Positions 35,468 to 49,000 of a stretch of 64,000 nt of DNA are shown here, one piece after another. Source of the stretch: Ditylenchus dipsaci (lineage: Eukaryota > Nematoda > Chromadorea > Rhabditida > Anguinidae). The DNA lies in the NCBI GenBank assembly GCA_004194705.1, contig SADC01000580.1, forward strand, positions 62,001-126,000. Direction: 5' to 3'. The notes under the pieces were generated by a model. The model was not told where the DNA came from. It saw only the letters and a program-made list of their open reading frames with translations, and searched no databases. Each line of letters opens with the position of its first letter. The first letter of the stretch is position 1. Made by a program: the position numbers and the translations under genes.

Positions 35468-35845
35468 TAACTGAAATTTTAATTTTTGAAGGAAACAGCT
35501 GGTGTATATATTAATTTTAAGGTAATTTTTTGCACTGAAAATAATAAAGATAAGGTAATTATAAATTATAGCTCGTATTTGAATTTTTTATCACCGATTT
35601 TTGTGTCGCTAATATAAGAGGCGGACAAACATCAGTTCAGATCAAGATCAGACGGACATAATTTTAACACTAAATTCGGGTTAAGCATGGTTGATTCGCT
35701 TGTAAAATGCCTTTGAATTTAGAAATCGGTGTGAATTTTCAAATTTCCCCAAGACAAAAATTAACATTGAATTTTTTCAAAATTTAAATATTTATTGTCT
35801 TGAGCGGAATTCGAAATTTTACAATGATTTTTTGTTTTCCGATTC

Positions 35846-36048
35846 CGCGAAAATCGGAAAAATTTGGGGTCGATCTCGAGATTTTCGGGTGAAATCTAAA
35901 TCTGGAAACAGGAATCTGTAGAGCTTGTGGGAGTTAAGAAAATGCAATAAACAGCTATGTCAAATTTTTTCTCTGAGCTGAGATACAGGTCCTTAAAGTT
36001 GGGGGTGTGGGTTTAATAGAGAGTGTGGAACTAATAGAGAGAATACGG
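35846..36048. mobile_element. Left-truncated CCGTAT-family MITE
   Basis: It starts inside the body (GCGAAAATCGGAAAAATTTG) and runs to the intact right end TAATAGAGAGAATACGG. It has the same orientation and word as the copy at 33,525. Confidence 0.7.
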
Positions 36049-36269
36049 TATATAAAAAGCCACTAAACGATTTTTTTTTGATTGACTTTAGGGGTTAAAT
36101 CGTGTTTTTGTACCGTTGAGTATTTTCGGTCAAAAGGGTCGGTCCTCCAAAGGATATCAAAATCGAGGGGTGCGAGTTTGGGTGCTACACTTATTTTTAT
36201 TAAAAGACTATGGCCACGCGTTTCAAATTGTGTCTAAGGTATGGGGGTGTGATGCATTTCAATTTTCAG

Positions 36270-37058
36270 GGATCAGGACATTTCGCCCCAGGACGTTTAG
36301 CCCCTGAGCCCGTTCCGCCCTGGCCGTTTCGCCCCAAAACGTTTCGCTCCCGACCTTTGCCACTCTTTGTCGTATGTTATTTTAATTTTTACCCAACATA
36401 TCTACCTTATATGAAAAATTATTTATTTTAAAAATGATTCCAGCACTGGCTTTTATACCTCCGATTATTCCAAACAATGAATCTATACGGAACTTGCTAA
36501 TGATATTTGGGAATTTTTAAAATTCAATGAAGTGAATACTCTCGATCCAATCATGGAATGGTTTATTAGGAACTATGTTGGTATGTATTTTAAATTTATA
36601 AGTCATCAAAATATTATTTGCAAGACAAGAAGTGCGCCAAGGTCGGCAAATGGTCACCGAATTCCGAGATTTGAAGTTTCGCTGTATGGTCATAGAACGA
36701 ACAACGGCTAATCGAAGGATCAAGGAGGGAATGGATGTCAGTCATCCAACATTTTAGCACTTTGTCGATTGTTTGAAGACGATTCAGAAAGGCAGAGATC
36801 AACTATACTCGAAGTGGCTTCGTGGCGGTGTTCCAAAAAACAAGCAAACTCAGTACGTTTAAGCCGACTAAAGAATCGAAAGGATCGTGTAAGGTTACGA
36901 AAATTGCTCGACGGCGGAATATCTTAATAGAATTGCCTTAAACTTTATGATGGGTGAATGAACTTTGATACTGTTATTTTGATTAACTGTATTCCACACA
37001 ACTTTGTTGTTGTTGGCTTGAGTGCGAAATGTCCTGGGGACGAAACGTCGCGCCCCCA
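36270..37058 (+). mobile_element. Mutator-like (MULE) transposon remnant with transposase C-terminus
   Basis: The inverted-repeat-like ends carry CAGGACATTTCGCCCCAGG (left) and GTCCTGGGGACGAAACGTCG (right). Between them the plus strand reads, across several frame breaks, PALAFIPPIIPNNES, a PRFEVSLYG..RTNNG block and [26 protein letters not shown]. These are hallmarks of the C-terminal part of MULE transposases. The catalytic DDE core is absent, so it is non-autonomous. Its right end stops four bases short of the LACT-B stop codon. Confidence 0.65.
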
Positions 37059-37062
37059 ATTT

Positions 37063-40000
37063 TTACGGTCTATTTTCAGCAGCTTTTAAAATTTCAGAAT
37101 AGAGCTTGCGAAATTGCAAGAAACTTTCATGATACCCAATTATAACTTTGTTTTTCAGAAGCACTAAAGTAAGATCATTCTTCAGATCAATGCAACAGAA
37201 TTGTCCTCCATAGCCCATTTGCAAAATTGAAAATTCCTAAATTGTGTAGATCATATTGAAAATGACAATAATGCAACAAGCCGTGAGCTATCAGAATTCA
37301 ATACGTGTTTTCGTATTCACCACGCCTTGGTTTTATCTCTGAAGCCACAGCTCCTACTAAAACTTAGCCAGAAATTGCGTGGGCTGCCGAAGCCGGTTGT
37401 AAACTCCGCCTCACTGAAACAAAGCTAATACTTAAAAACAAATATCACACTTAACGCGTACCCTATATCGGGGGCATACGCTCTATGGTTGACTGTACCC
37501 TTCAACACGGAAACGACTGGTTGTGATGTTAGTAAATTCTAGAGCAGTTTTTCATGCTGAATCCGAATCTGTTTGCAGGCATTTCAGTTACAGTGCAAAT
37601 TTTCAAAAAAACCGCAATTGAATAAATTGACGCTCTTAGAAACTTTCGCAAAATATCTCACTCACGCTTCTACTTTTGAGAATCTGTAAAGTGTCTAGGT
37701 ACCTCTTTAGGGTGCGTTACTTTTGTCTCCTAAGGCAAATGCCAAATTTTGGCCAAAAAATTTTATGAAAAAGAATTAGCTTTGAATGTGGGAAAGTGTT
37801 AGAAAATATCTTTTTCGCCGCTTTGAGCATATTAAAACTACTTAGGAGATGTTTAAACCTTTTTTCACATCAATATTGAATGCGCCATAAAAAACAATGA
37901 TATTCAAATATGCTGAAAAAAATAAAAAAAACAACGATATTCTACCTTGTTTTGGTCACTGGAACTTGGCAAAAAGAGTCTCTATCTGCATTTTCAATCA
38001 AGAGTCTTGCTCGGAATCATGTCTCAGGTAAGTGAGCGCGCGCAGCTCTAGCTCTCAAGCCCCTGCGCTCTCGAAGGGGCTTAGGGGCTTGGAGTTGAGA
38101 TGCGCACACCCACATACCTTAGATACAATCACTGGAAAGTGACTCTGGATGCATGAAAAAGCATGCATACAGTCAAACCTCGATAAGCCGGCACCCCGCC
38201 TTGGGTCCGACCCTTTTTTAACCCAATTTTTGAAAGCTTTTTCCAGTTCTGTTCTAACAGTCTGGTCGAAAATATCGTCAGGATTCCGATTTTGCCGATC
38301 GTTTTTTGAAAATCTTGCAATTTCATCATTAAAAAGGCAAAATCTCGATAAGCCGGTACCCCTTTATTGAAAAAGGGTGCCGGCTTATCGAGGTTTTACT
38401 TTTTTAACCCAAATTTGGTTTTCTTTTAAAAAAACGATCGGCGAAATTGGAATCCTGACGATATTCCCAACCAGACTGTCATAACAGAACTGGAAAAAGC
38501 TTTCAAAAATTGGTTAAAAAAAGTGTCGGACCCAAGGCTGGAACGAACTTTTGGGGGTGCCGGCTTATCGAGGTTTGACTGTACCAGAGTCTATTTATGC
38601 GGTAGGTCTCAGTATTCAAAACTATGTTTAAAGGGCATGCTCGTCGCCGATGGCAATATTTTAGAAGGCGGGTACCAGCGTAATTCAAACGAGAATTAAT
38701 TTGACGAAATTTCGGAAAAGTCGAGGAAAAATTATACCCTCAGTGGGAATCGAACCGACGGCCGACTTTCACAGTCCGCCGCCGCTTCCCCACTCGTAAA
38801 ACCCCAAGTGCACCCCCCCTTTTTTGGGAGGGGGGTGCACTTGGGGGGGGGTTGCACCCCAATCCATTGCAATGAGGAATGTGTTGGTCTTTGGCCGCAA
38901 GCGCCAAATATCCTTGGTAATGTCTATGCTAAAGGTGTGAAATAGGCTTTGCACCCATAAGGGTTCGAACCATGAACCTCGGTTTGAGAAATTTATGCGG
39001 GAATTTAAATTTTTAAGTCCAACCAAACCAAGTGGTCGTCACCAGGAGCAAAAAATTTTACTTTTTCGGGTTCTGAAACCTGTTTTCTGGACTGATTCGG
39101 ACACGCTGGAGATGGTTTGATAGAGGTAAAATGCCATTTTTTCAGGTATTTTCGAGTTTTGGTGAAAGCGAGTTTTGGTAAAATCAATTGTATCCGATAC
39201 TCAAAAAATACCATACAAAACCTTATTCACTATTATCAAACCATCTTCAACGTGTCCGAATCAGTCCAGAAAACAGGTTTCAGAACTCAAAAACGTAAAA
39301 AAAAATTTGCTCCAAGTGGGCGACCACTTGGTAGTACCTACAGGGGGTTCGGGGTACCAAGTATCCAGGTGTTTAGGTACCATGAGGTGGTTAGAGTCTG
39401 TCTGGATGATGTGAGCACTATTTAAATGATTTAGACACTATTCAGATGGTTTTGGTACTATCCAGGTGGTTTGGGTAGTTCGGGTAGTATACAGGTGGAA
39501 GATACCCTAAACACAGTCATTTACCTTGACATCTAAAGGCAAAAATTCAAATTTTGGCGAAAAAAGTAAAAAAATGACTTTCCCTTCAAGACAATAACAT
39601 AAAAACACTGAAAAAAATATATCAAAAAAAACCCCGACTGCCCTCTCCCACACCTCCCCCCCCCCCTAAGAAATAAGATTTGAGGCGTGAAATTTTTTGC
39701 AATTATAAAATTTGGAGATCCAAAACAAGTACAAATACAGATAATACCCTTAATCAGGAGAGGGGGGGGGGGGTGCGGGCAGGTAGGTTGCACTTCGGCT
39801 TTTTCGCGGAATAAGATGACATGTTTCATCTGTATCATAAGTACATATCGTTTATGCTCAACTTCCAAACGGTTAGCTTTGAAAATCGAGCCCAGGGAAA
39901 TTCGGACATCTAAGTCAAATAACATTTTTCGATGCTTTATTGATCGCGAATAAAAAGTTTTCTGAATCGTGACGACAACAACATGTGTTTCTTCATAAGT

Positions 40001-43000
40001 TCCATATTTAAAACAGCTTGAGGCTCGATCAGCGACATTACAAACACGCTTACCTGCTTATCTGAAGGATTAGGCAAATAAACAAAACCGTGTCCTCTAT
40101 CAAGATCGAAATTCATAAAAAAGTCAAAGCTTTTTTCTGTTGGATGCATGCAAATTCTTTAATTTCGTTGGTAATCAGTCTGCTCTAAAGTTTGAAAAAT
40201 AAAATTTTAGTGGTCGAAAGTCTGCAAACCTTAAAAAATATTTGAGCTGCTTGAGCTAAACCTCGAGCAGTTCCTACTCCTGTAGAAGCACAGCTTTGAA
40301 CCGACAAAACATCTGGGTCATTATAAATGCCCTAAAAAAGAGCAGTATATTTTTAAAAGCTTTTTAAAACAGACGTTAGCTGCTAAAAATTTAACAGAAT
40401 TCGAATACAGATTTATTAATTCTGTCACTTTCGGATTCCAAAATTTGCAATGGTAAATCGGAGCACCTGCATTGGATTTCTGACAGCATAGAGTAACGTT
40501 TCCATTGAAGTTGGAACAGTAATATGAGAAGCCAGATAAAACTTTTCTTTTGGTAGCCCAATGTAAAACTGTTCTCCATCTGAAAAAAAATAAATAATTT
40601 AAATAGGAGCACTTTACCTATACCCCACCAGTCAATTAACCTTGACCCCACCAGAAATCAGCTTGGGGACCAAGGCATATAGTTTTTTCATTTTCAATGC
40701 TTATAATTTCTTGCATAAAAATATTTAAAAAGAATAAATGTATGGTTTTTAACACTTATTTTGGCACTGTTTTTAAAATAAAAAATGGAAAAAAAATGAA
40801 AAAAATTAATGCCTTGGTCCCCAAGCTGATTTTCTGGTGGGGTCAAGGTTAATTGACTGGTGGTTGTATAGGTAAATTTAGCCTTTAAATATTCACCTTA
40901 CACGAATGAATTAATCAGACATTTAGCTAAGAAAGGAAGGTAAAATAAAGAATAAATAGTGAAATTGGCCAAAAGGCTCTATCCAAAACCCCCTTAGTCC
41001 GACTGGCCAACAAAGCTCCCCATTACAACAAAGTTCTCAGGTTTTCAAGTAAGTGGGGCAGATTTAGCCAAATTCTGCACGAAAACTAAGTTTTTTGGGT
41101 GCTGCATAAATTAAATCTAACTAAGAATGAAAAAACAAACGTTGGATATTTGGCTGTACTTCTTCCAGATAAAATTGAGATATAGTTCGTTTTTTTCTCG
41201 TCCACTCTTCGGACCAGTTGATCTAATACAAAGCCAATAGTTACAGCATGATATCCATGTTTTTTACTGCCTGATTCCCAGTAAGGTTTGGAGTCTTCAA
41301 TTATTTTAGATACTAAATCCAGATCCTTGGCCTCTTCTATCGTAAACTGACCAGCGCTAAAAGCAATAAGGCCTGCCTGTAAAAGTTTTTGTGTATTTAT
41401 AAGCGGGCATATACTTTTTTGAAGCTGATTCACTTCGTTTTTCTTCTTTTGCAGCTGATTATATTCTTTCAGCAGCTCATTCAACTCTTTTTTGAATAAG
41501 CTACAAAAGCGGGAAAATTAGCTGCAAAAGTAAGTAAATCAGCTGAAAAAAAGTACGCCCTTAATGAGTTATCGTATCAACTCTATCAACACCTAAAAGC
41601 AGGTATGTACTAATAGGTGCGTCTTATTTATTAATTCGTTTTCATCAAAATTAAATCAAAATTTTTTTTAAAGTAGTAGTGGTTCGTTTCAGGTATCTTT
41701 TGCTGGACATCTCTTAGTTTACATTTATTTTGCTTATTTAGTTGCAGATGAATGTACAGGGTGGTGCAAGTATCTTTGGGTTTTTGAAATCGCATTATTT
41801 TTATAATTTCATAAACACATCAACCATATATTTTATTATTAGATAGAGGAAAACGGGAGTTTTCGTTGGATACTAAACTTGTGCTATTAGACTATGTAAT
41901 TCTTCAAATTTTTTGACTTCAGTGCAATATGGTGTTCAGTACTCAGGAAAAAGCGTTTTGTGCGTTTTGGATCGTTGTCGTCCCAGTAACAGAAGTTGTG
42001 CCTGTTGACGCCTCCGTTCAATTGAAAATGAGTTTCATCACAAAATACAAGATTATTCAAAAAGGCTGGACTTGCGTTGTGATTGAGCAAAGAGAACACG
42101 GGCCTGATTATCTCGAGGAAGAAGAGCATGGATGAGGAAGGCTTGAATGGTTGGAGCTTTTCATCCTAAAAATTCATGATTATCCTTCATTGCTAACTCA
42201 ATAAAAATAACCTTGAAAATTCGTTACATTGTTCTTCTTGACGGAATTGCTTCCTTCATTGCACGCTATGAGTACTTGAATGTCGATCAGCAGTGAAGAA
42301 CAAAAGCACTGTAGCTGTTCGAACCCGTCTGAAATCAAAGAAAGAAATGCAAAGAAAGTGTAAAAAGTTTCTAACCTCGTGTTGCTTCTCCTCTTGCGCT
42401 TGACATCGCCGGAATTGTCGAACCATTGCTTCTCGACAGGAACTTCGCACGAGACGGAAAGCGATACTGGCGCTTGAGACTTCTCTGCACAGCAACGCAC
42501 CTTTCTTGCCGAATTCAACCACACAAAACGCTTTTTCCTAAGTACTGGTCATCATATCGCACTGAAGTCAAAAATTTTCTGAAAATCAGATAGACTAATA
42601 GCACAAGTTCATCATCGAACGAAAACTCTTGTCTTCCTATATCTGATAAAAAAGATCTGGTTGATGTGTTTATGAAATTTCAAAAATAACGTGATTTAAA
42701 AAATCAAAAATACTTGCGCCGCCCTGCGATTGTTAATTTCCAACCTTTTTTGACAGTAAATTTAGTTACAGTCAACTCTCCCTACTATGGCATCCCTCTA
42801 CTATTGCACTCTCCTTACTATGGCACTTTTCTCCATTCCCATCATTTTAAAAGGCTACTATGGCACATTGATTTTTCGAAAACCTCTCTATTATGGCACT
42901 TGACAATTCACCCATTTTTAGAAATGAACTCTGAAAAGCGCAAGCGAACCGATTTCACGCTGGAGCAGAAGCGAGCGATCATCGAAGCCGCAAAGAGGGA

Positions 43001-46000
43001 AAGCAATCAGACGAAGTTGGCCAAGGATTTCACTATGAAGTGGGGCTTTCTGGAGTGTTTTAGGCAGGCATGATATGTGTTGTTGAAAAGAATATGCAAA
43101 ATGTATGCGTTTGTTGAAGGGAATAAAGCATTTTCAAAAAATTCTGTACTATGGCACTCTCCCTACTATGGCACTTTTCTCCGGTCCGATGGGTGCCATA
43201 GTAGGGAGAGTTGACTGTAATTAATTTTGACAATAGATTTTGTGATTCTTTTTTTAATAATTGATGTTTCGTTTGAAAAATATTCAAAAAAAAATTTTAT
43301 TAAGCAGAAAAAACACGTTATGACATGATTTATTATGTATTATTTTATTTATTTATTATTTATTTATTATTTATTATTTTATTATTTTTTTCATATATTT
43401 TGCCTTTTCAAACGCCAAAGTTATTGTCTTACTAGACGTACAGGATCCGCATTTTTGATCAAGGGTCTTACTCGGAATTATGTCTAAGGTGCGATAATCT
43501 CCAACCACTAATCTCTAATCTTTAACCACCTAATCTCTAAGCGCCTTTTCTTGTTGAGGCGCCTATTTGAAATGAATGATCCCCAAATCCTCCTATTCCC
43601 TAACCAATAATAGAGATAGATCACAAAGCCCGCGTACCGCGAAAATCTCTATCGAAGGCCAGGCCTTTATTTTGCAACCCTGAAAAATGTAGAAAAAAAT
43701 ATGGGTCGATTTTGAGACTTTGGGCATAGTTTCATGGCCAAAGAAATCGTTGTCCAGTGCCTAACTGGCGCCATCGCTGGCGCCGGCAATAAAAATAAAG
43801 TCTTTTTCAAAAACTTGTAAAAATTTTTTGATTAAAGGACCATGGTCTTTGCGCGCAGTGGCATGTGCAAAATTTGAATCGGCGGGGTACACTTCTCTCT
43901 CGTCTATCAGTGTACTCTTTCGAGTAATTCGAAACCACTCGAAAGAGTACACTGATAGACGAGAGAAAAATGTCCCCCGCCAATTTTTTTCACATGCCAC
44001 TGCGCGCAAAGACCATGGTCCTTTAATGACTAAATTCGTCAAAAAAAATTATACAAGTGAATCAAATTTGTGTTTTGAGCAAAATATTAAACTTTTTTGC
44101 AGGATGTATCACTGCAAAAAAACACATTTTTACAAAATGGGCGCCGGCGCCGACCTTAAGAATTTTCTGATTTTTTCAGCCATAGTGTTCAGCGTCAAAT
44201 TCTGCACAAAAAGCATAGTTGTCCAGTCAGTCTATCTCGTGTTAAAAGCAAGGTAGTTAGGAAAAATGTAGTCGACAAAGATCATTTTCTAGTATAAGAC
44301 TGCCAACCTTGTGATTGACCAAATCCTCCACTGTCAAGATGTCTTTGCCGTGTTTTCCAAACTCAGGCCAATGCTTGATCACCAAATCTTGGTAGGCAAG
44401 ACGACCTTGGAAACCAGACTAGCAACTACAAGACTTCCGAACACTTTGTAGTGGAAAAAGCACATGAGATCGTGTCTTCTTTCCACAACCGATAAGAGCT
44501 TCTCAAATTAAGAACTTTATATACCGTATTTGCTGTAATAATCGGCCATGGCCGTTTATTTTTCAACCCCTAAAAAATCGAAAAAAAATATTTCGATTTG
44601 AGATTTTTGGGTGCTCAACCACAATCTGAAAAGTGGAACCAGGAGGGCTCATGGTAACTAAGGAAATGCATAAAACAGTTTTGAAAAATATTGACTCTGG
44701 ACTGAGATATAGGTCTCTGGGGGTGGCCGTTTATTAGAGAGTGGCCGATTATTAGAGCAAATACGGTATATATAATCAAAATCGTTGTTACTTGTCGGCA
44801 TAACCACCCACAAATCTACCACCAGTTCATCCTTGTGGTAGACAGCCAAAGTTAGTCCTTCTTTGCTTTCCAATATTTTACTGAAAACAAATTATTTTAC
44901 ATGTTACAGTAGGAAAAAAATCCTAACATTAGTAAGTTTGTAACTTCTTAGCTTGGGGGAAGGGGGGGTGGTGAGGTGGTCCTTTTTTGGTCAACTGTGA
45001 AAAGGAGTTTGAACATATGAACATATATCCTAAGTACTTTTTGTACGCTAAAACCGATAAAAAATAGTTTCCAAACAATTTCTGCACCACAAAGTTGGGT
45101 ATTCAAAAAATTGGTTGCCGAAGGTTTACCGATTGCCTTGGTCCCCCAAGGTAAAACATGGTGTATTAAGGTATCCTACCCTGTTTTGATCACTGGAGCT
45201 AGGCAAGAATACATTATACTCTTTAATAATCCTTCACCCTACGGACTTCATATCTCAGCCTAGAGCAGATATTTCATAAATCTTTTTTTGCGTTTTCTTA
45301 ATTAGCACGAACTCTCCTGATTCCACTTTTCAGATTTTGGTCGACTGCCCAAAAATCTTAAAATCGACCTCAAATTTTCCCGATTTTTTTAGGGATTGAA
45401 AAATAATGCTCCGTGTGGAATTAATAGAGAACATTCGGAAGTCTCTGCATGCATTTTTAATCAAGAGTAATGCTCGGAATTATATCTAAGGTAAGTGCGC
45501 GCATCTCTAACCCATCAAGCTCCCTTCGCCCCTTTCGGCTGCGCAGGGGCTTGGAATTGAGATGCGCACACCCACACACCTGAGACAGAAATCACTCGAA
45601 AGCGACTCTGGATGCATAAAAATGCATGCATACCAGAGTTTCTTTATGTGTTAGGCCCCACTTAACGAAACGTTGTTCAAACCCTATCTTTTCGGTGTTT
45701 TTAACACGGGAAAGGCCGATTGTAAGACCTGTTGTTTCTAGTGCAGAATTTCATGGAGAACACGTCTGTAAATTTATTTTTTCAAAAAACGTTATTCTTG
45801 ATGGCGTTTTTAGTAGTTCACATATTTGAATAAATCCACTTTAGATACATTTACTAAATTGATTATAACTTTTATCTTCAGACTCTAGCATGTAACATAT
45901 AACGTGTTACAGCTTGAAATGACGCTGACATTACGGCTTCAAAACGGTATATAACATGTCAAATTTTGGAATTTCAATATCACTGTCAAATTTCCAATTC

Positions 46001-49000
46001 CGCTCGAGACAATAAATACTTAAACACTGAATTTTTCGGCTGTACCCCGAAATTTAAGCGGCATTTTGCTAAGTGGTCGATTTGCTAAGCGGTCGTTTTG
46101 CCAAAAACTTTTTTTGCTAAGCGACAAATTGCTAAGGATTTTTTTTTTTGTTAAGGCGCCCATTTGCTAAGAATATATTTGCTAAGGCATTCTTTTCTTA
46201 AATCCCGATTTGTTAAGAACTTTTCTGCCTTTTTGTACTTTTCTTTTTCTCAATGTTCTGGTAGGGGATTAGAGATTTTCCGACGGTCATTTTTCGGCGC
46301 ATTTTTTGCACATTTGTAAATCATGTTTAAACGACTTCTAAGTAATTTTTATATGCTTAAAACGATTAAAAAGTTGTTTTCTGACACTTTTCCACGTAAA
46401 AAATGGATTTTTTGAAAAAAAAATTTTGACTAAAACTTGACTTTTTGCTTTGGGGTATCAAGGTAAACTGCGTTATATTAGGGTATTCTATCGCGTTTTG
46501 GTCACTGGAGCTTGGTAAAAAGAGTATCTTAATGCATTTTTGATCAAGAGTCTTGCTCGGAATTATGTCTCGGGTAAGTGCGCGCGCGCATCTCTAACCA
46601 ACCAAGCCCCTGCGCCCCGGGGGCGCAGGGGGCTGGGGGGGGTTGAGATGCGCACACCCACATGTCTTAGACGCAAATCACAAGTGCGCACCCACATACT
46701 TAGACGCAAATCACTCGAAAGTGATCTGAATGCATAAAAATGTATGCATACCAGAGTTTCTTTATGCGGTAGGCCCAGTCAACAAAACTATGTTCAAATT
46801 CCATTTTTTTGTGGTATCCAGGTACAGTCAAACCTCGTTATAGTGTGACCCCCAAAAGTTCGTTCCAGCCTCGGGTCCGACACTTTTTTTACCTCGATTT
46901 TTGAAGATTTTTGTAAGTTCTGTTTTTACAGTCTGGTCCCAAATAACGTCAGGATTCCGATTTTGCCGATCGTTTTTCTAAACCCTAAAATTTTTTCTTT
47001 AAAAAAAGCAAAACCTCGATATAGTGCGACCCTTTTTCAAAATGTGGTCGCACTATATCGAGGTTTTGCTTTTTTAGAAGAAAAAATTTTAGTTTTCAGA
47101 AAAACGATCGGCAAAATCGGAATCCTGACGATATTTGGGAGACTGTAAAAACAGAACTTACAAAAATCTTCGAAAATCGAGTTCAAAAAAGTGTCGGACC
47201 CGAGGCTGGAACGAACTTTTGGGGGTCGCACTATAACGAGGTTTGACTGTACCCTTTCAGGTTGGATTGCCTTGGGGGACCAAGGCAAAAAGTCAAATTT
47301 TAGTCAAAAAATTTTTTTTCAAAAAACGATTTTTGTGTGGAAAAGTGTCAGAAAATGACTTTCTTATCGTTTTAAGCACATGAAAGTTACTTAGGAGTCG
47401 TTTAAACATGATTTACAAATTAGTAAAAAATGCGCCCCCCCCCCCAAGTAAATAAGTGCCATTTTTTCTAACTCAAAATTGTGTGGGGAATTGGGTTTGT
47501 CAAGCCCAAAGTTGCGATTTTACACACCCCAACTTCAATACCTGGTGTAGGTATCACCTGACCAGGTGGATGCCCACCTGGATGGCCTAAAAAATAAAAA
47601 AGGTAATTTAAATGAAAAAAAATCCAATTTTCTAAACTAAAAAATTTGTGAGAAATTGGGCTTATTAAGACCAGAAGTGCGATTTCACCTACCCGATCCC
47701 AAATCTAGGGTTGAGTACCACCTGGACAGGTTGTTATGCAGGCAACTCAAGAGTAGGGGTATATTCACCCAAATGACCTGAAAGGTCAAACGTTAGTCTT
47801 TTTATATCTGAAATTACGGTAAAAAATAAAGTGTGCACCCAGGTGGATTCGAACCAGCATCCTCGGCGGTGGCTATCCAAGTGGTCGTCCACTTGGATCA
47901 AAAATTTTTTTTACGTTTTCGGTTTCCAAATCAATTTTTCTGCACTAATTCGAGCATCCTGAAAATGGTTTGACAGTGGTAAAATCACGTTTTATCAAGA
48001 AGTTTTTGAGTTATCGTGAATTCTTGATTTTGATAAATCAATCGTTAGCAATAACTCTAAATTTATCGATAAAACGTGATTTTACCACTGTCAAACCATC
48101 TTCAGCATGCTCGAATTAGTGCAGAAAAATTGTTTTGGAAACCGAAAACGTAAAAAAAATTTCGATCCAAGTGGACGACCACTTGGATAGCCACCGCGAG
48201 GATGCTGGTTCGCATCCACCTGGGTGCATACCTTTTTTATCGTAATTTTGAGTGTTTACTTGGCGAAGAGGTCCATATACTCATCACCAAAGTTACTGGT
48301 TCGAATCCCTCTGGGTGCAATCAGTCCAGAGTAGGAGACCCCGATTCAATTAAAACCGTTTTTAGAACATGATTTTGGATTGAACCGTTTGGGTTTGAGG
48401 CCTGTACCCCGAAATTGAGCCGAACCGAAGAAGATGTAGCCAGTGTTTTCATAACTAACACTAACTCTTAACACTAACACTAACCTAACTGTTAGTTTAG
48501 CAAACTAACACCTGATTTTTCTCGTTTTTGGCCAGGAAAACTGCGGAATCTAATATTCATGACCTTATACCAACGTTTTGCAAGGAATCAGATGCACTTT
48601 ACAGATTTTCGAAAAAGTTACAAAAAGTGGATAAAAACCGAAATTTATACCTTAAACTAACTGTTAAACTAACTGTTAGTTTAAGGTATAAATTTCGGTT
48701 TTTATCCACTTTTTGTAACTTTTTCGAAAATCTGTAAAGTGCATCTGATTCCTTGCAAAACGTTGGTATAAGGTCATGAATATTAGATTCCGCAGTTTCC
48801 TGGCCAAAAACGAGAAAAATCAGATGTTAGTTTGCTAAACTAACAGTTAGGTTAGTGTTAGTGTTAAGAGTTAGTGTTAGTTATGAAAACACTGGATGTA
48901 GCTTAACAAACAAGATATTATCAAAACAACTACTTAGCGAAAAAATTCTTAGCAAAACGACCATTTAGCAAATTGGCGCTTAAATTGTGAATTCTTAGCA

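Larger units (their letters stand above)
30898..37062. other. Intergenic region between LACT-A and LACT-B
   Basis: About 6.2 kb with no intact gene. It contains fold-backs at 31,440-32,085, 33,918-35,159 and 34,666, a pogo-like MITE at 32,113, CCGTAT MITEs at 33,525, 35,219 and 35,846, and a MULE remnant at 36,270-37,058. A short open frame on the plus strand near 30,836-31,060 is the antisense of LACT-A exon 1. Confidence 0.5.

Noticed and set aside
38738..38799. Functional tRNA gene (possible GTG anticodon)
   Set aside because: The B box is good, but the D arm is too short, the anticodon arm has a mismatch and the acceptor stem does not pair. Kept only as a tRNA-like sequence.
43828..44256. 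Long plus-strand open frame across the 43.8-44.2-kb fold-back
   Set aside because: The frame runs through both arms of a hairpin and its translation repeats the same segment in mirrored form, so it is a palindrome artefact.
46042..46200. CRISPR-like regular repeats (GCTAAGNGGTCG units)
   Set aside because: Units and spacers are irregular, the arrangement is part of inverted arms, and the genome is clearly eukaryotic.
48528..48737. Open frame in the 48.5-kb region
   Set aside because: It reads through the centre of a 456-bp palindrome. The second half is forced by the inverted arm and has no independent coding signal.
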